Part shown: one piece after another, positions 62,700 to 64,000 of the stretch
Position numbering within the stretch: the stretch's first letter is position 1
How the letters are laid out: every line of letters starts with the position of its first letter
Assembly (NCBI GenBank): GCA_022446965.1
Contig: JAKVBV010000001.1
Location: 1 to 64,000, forward strand
Direction of reading: 5' to 3'
Length of the DNA stretch: 64,000 nt
Source: Phycisphaerales bacterium
Lineage (GTDB): Bacteria > Planctomycetota > Phycisphaerae > Phycisphaerales > SM1A02
Notes under the pieces: model-generated
Told to the model about the DNA's origin: nothing
Database searches by the model: none
Seen by the model: only the letters and a program-made list of their open reading frames with translations
Made by a program: the position numbers and the translations under genes

Positions 62700-64000
62700 A
62701 TGAGTGACGACACGATCATTTATTCGATGTGGCAGGTCTCCAAGACCATCGAGAACCGCACCATCATCAAGGACATCTCCCTGTCCTACTTCTACGGCGC
62801 CAAGATCGGCGTGCTGGGCCTCAACGGCTCGGGCAAGAGCACGTTGCTCCGCATTCTCGCTGGCGTCGATACCGAGTTCGACGGCGAAACACAGGCCGCA
62901 CCGGGGTTCTCCATTGGGTATCTCGAGCAGGAGCCACTGCTGCGGGAAACACGCACCGTGCGGGCCGTGGTGGAAGAGGGCTTCGGTGAACTGGCCGAAC
63001 TGATGAAGCGATTCGACGCCATCAACGCGAAGTTTGCGGAGCCGATGGATGACGACGCCATGACGGCGCTGTTAAAAGAACAGGCGCAGGTGCAAGAGCA
63101 GCTCGACGCCGCCGACGCCTGGGATCTTGATCAGCGTGTGGACATGGCCATGGAGGCGTTGCGGTGTCCGGATGACGATCGGACCGTGGACACGCTGTCC
63201 GGTGGTGAGCGGCGCCGCGTGGCCTTGTGTCGTCTGTTGATTTCGGCGCCAGACATTCTGCTGCTGGACGAGCCCACCAACCACCTTGATGCGGAAACCG
63301 TGCATTGGCTGGAGCAACATCTGCAGCGGTACGCCGGCACCGTGATCGCCGTGACACACGATCGGTACTTCCTCGACAACGTGGCCGGTTGGATCCTCGA
63401 GCTTGATCGTGGAGAGGGCATTCCGTGGAAGGGGAACTACTCCTCGTGGCTGGAGCAGAAGGAGAAACGCCGCGGGCTGGAGGCCAGGCAGGAATCTCGT
63501 CGCGACAAGGCGATGGCCCGTGAATTGGAGTGGATCCGCAAGACACCACAGGGTCGTCAAGCAAAGAATCAGGCCCGCATCACGGCCTACGAGTCGCTGG
63601 TCGATCAGGATCGCAAGGCTGCCGAGGCCAAGGTTGAGATCTACGTGCCGCCGGGGCCGCGGCTTGGTGACGTCGTCATTCAAGCGGCGAACATGACCAA
63701 GCGGATGGGCGACGTGCTCCTGATGGATGACGTGTCCTTTTCCATTCCACCGGGTGCCATCGTGGGCGTGGTCGGGCCCAACGGTGCTGGCAAGACCACC
63801 TTCCTTCGAATGGTGCTGGGCGAACTTGCCCCGGACGACGGTGCGTTGCGAATTGGTGACAGCGTTGTCACCGCGTGTGCGGCTCAGGGTCGTGACGCGC
63901 TGCCTGACGCAGCCAGCGTGTGGGAGGCAATCTCCGAGAAGGATGACGACATCGACCTTGGCGGCGTGAAGGTCAATTCACGTGCATATTGCTCACGCTT
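62700..64000 (+). CDS. ettA: EttA-type ABC-F translation factor (partial at window edge)
   Basis: ABC-F proteins bind the ribosomal E site and tune early elongation. At least 433 residues are present before the window ends. The first ATPase has LGLNGSGKST, LSGGERRRVALCRL and LLLDEPTNHLD. The linker follows with MARELEWIRKTPQGRQAKNQ, the EttA-like P-site-tRNA-interaction region. The second ATPase begins VVGPNGAGKTTF. There is no membrane domain. The gene continues past 64000, so its C-terminus is not seen. Confidence 0.9.
   Translation, partial: MSDDTIIYSMWQVSKTIENRTIIKDISLSYFYGAKIGVLGLNGSGKSTLLRILAGVDTEFDGETQAAPGFSIGYLEQEPLLRETRTVRAVVEEGFGELAELMKRFDAINAKFAEPMDDDAMTALLKEQAQVQEQLDAADAWDLDQRVDMAMEALRCPDDDRTVDTLSGGERRRVALCRLLISAPDILLLDEPTNHLDAETVHWLEQHLQRYAGTVIAVTHDRYFLDNVAGWILELDRGEGIPWKGNYSSWLEQKEKRRGLEARQESRRDKAMARELEWIRKTPQGRQAKNQARITAYESLVDQDRKAAEAKVEIYVPPGPRLGDVVIQAANMTKRMGDVLLMDDVSFSIPPGAIVGVVGPNGAGKTTFLRMVLGELAPDDGALRIGDSVVTACAAQGRDALPDAASVWEAISEKDDDIDLGGVKVNSRAYCSR

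Overview
The window looks like a chromosomal segment of a Gram-negative planctomycete, most likely a marine Phycisphaerae relative (inference). The reasons are the roughly 62% GC composition, many lipoproteins and SPOR/TPR envelope proteins, a futalosine-pathway gene (mqnD), a GltX with a large insert, and paired single-pass membrane proteins of the type that accompany MotA/TolQ/ExbB channels in planctomycetes. Gene density is high. Genes commonly overlap by 1-4 bases on the same strand, and convergent genes sometimes overlap too. No rRNA, CRISPR array, insertion sequence or phage region was seen. Two tRNAs (Arg-CCG, Ser-UGA) are present.

Layout. 0-4.1 kb: a small membrane protein, lexA, a class V aminotransferase, two copies of a REP-type palindromic repeat and a SPOR lipoprotein. 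4.2-9.4 kb: acyl-CoA ligase, mqnD and an ACT protein, facing a two-gene operon (tandem-domain QueD-like protein, TPR plus cyclophilin-like protein). 9.6-13.9 kb: YdjY-type lipoprotein, ruvC, a LolD/MacB-type ATPase, trpE and a sugar-nucleotide epimerase-like protein. 13.97-24.6 kb: a rightward run with an AsmA-like giant, a LOG protein, a lipoprotein, pssA, gltX, an unknown protein and fahA. 24.7-28.4 kb: hmgA and hppD, which with fahA make a tyrosine/homogentisate degradation cluster, with a UDP-GlcNAc 2-epimerase-like gene between them. 28.4-37.8 kb: apt, a GroES-like protein, aroA, an ABC exporter, a BtuCD/FecCD-type importer pair, an M24 peptidase and accBC. 37.8-43.9 kb: a CvpA-like protein, a degenerate membrane-anchored GspE-like protein and a PilT ATPase in one overlapping operon, then guaB. 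57.5-64 kb: sdhCAB, a small lipoprotein operon, tRNA-Ser, a ROK kinase and an EttA-type ABC-F ATPase cut by the window edge.

The most unusual part is 43.95-57.5 kb. A rightward arm (P-loop GTPase, a one-TM protein with a possible GTPase-adaptor N-terminus, a vWA lipoprotein) converges with a leftward six-gene overlapping arm (zinc-ribbon protein, tail-anchored adaptor-like protein, 963-aa single-pass protein, MotA/TolQ/ExbB channel, two different one-TM proteins each with Asp near the membrane entry). A tRNA-Arg and an FHA-GAF-PP2C phosphatase follow. Together they could build a cell-envelope-spanning, proton-driven, GTPase-controlled machine. I cannot name it as a described system.

Many genes that begin a transcript have a -10-like hexamer ending only 6-9 bases before the start codon and no Shine-Dalgarno sequence, which suggests frequent leaderless transcription. 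Others (apt, hppD, lexA, accB, the channel gene) have good Shine-Dalgarno sequences.
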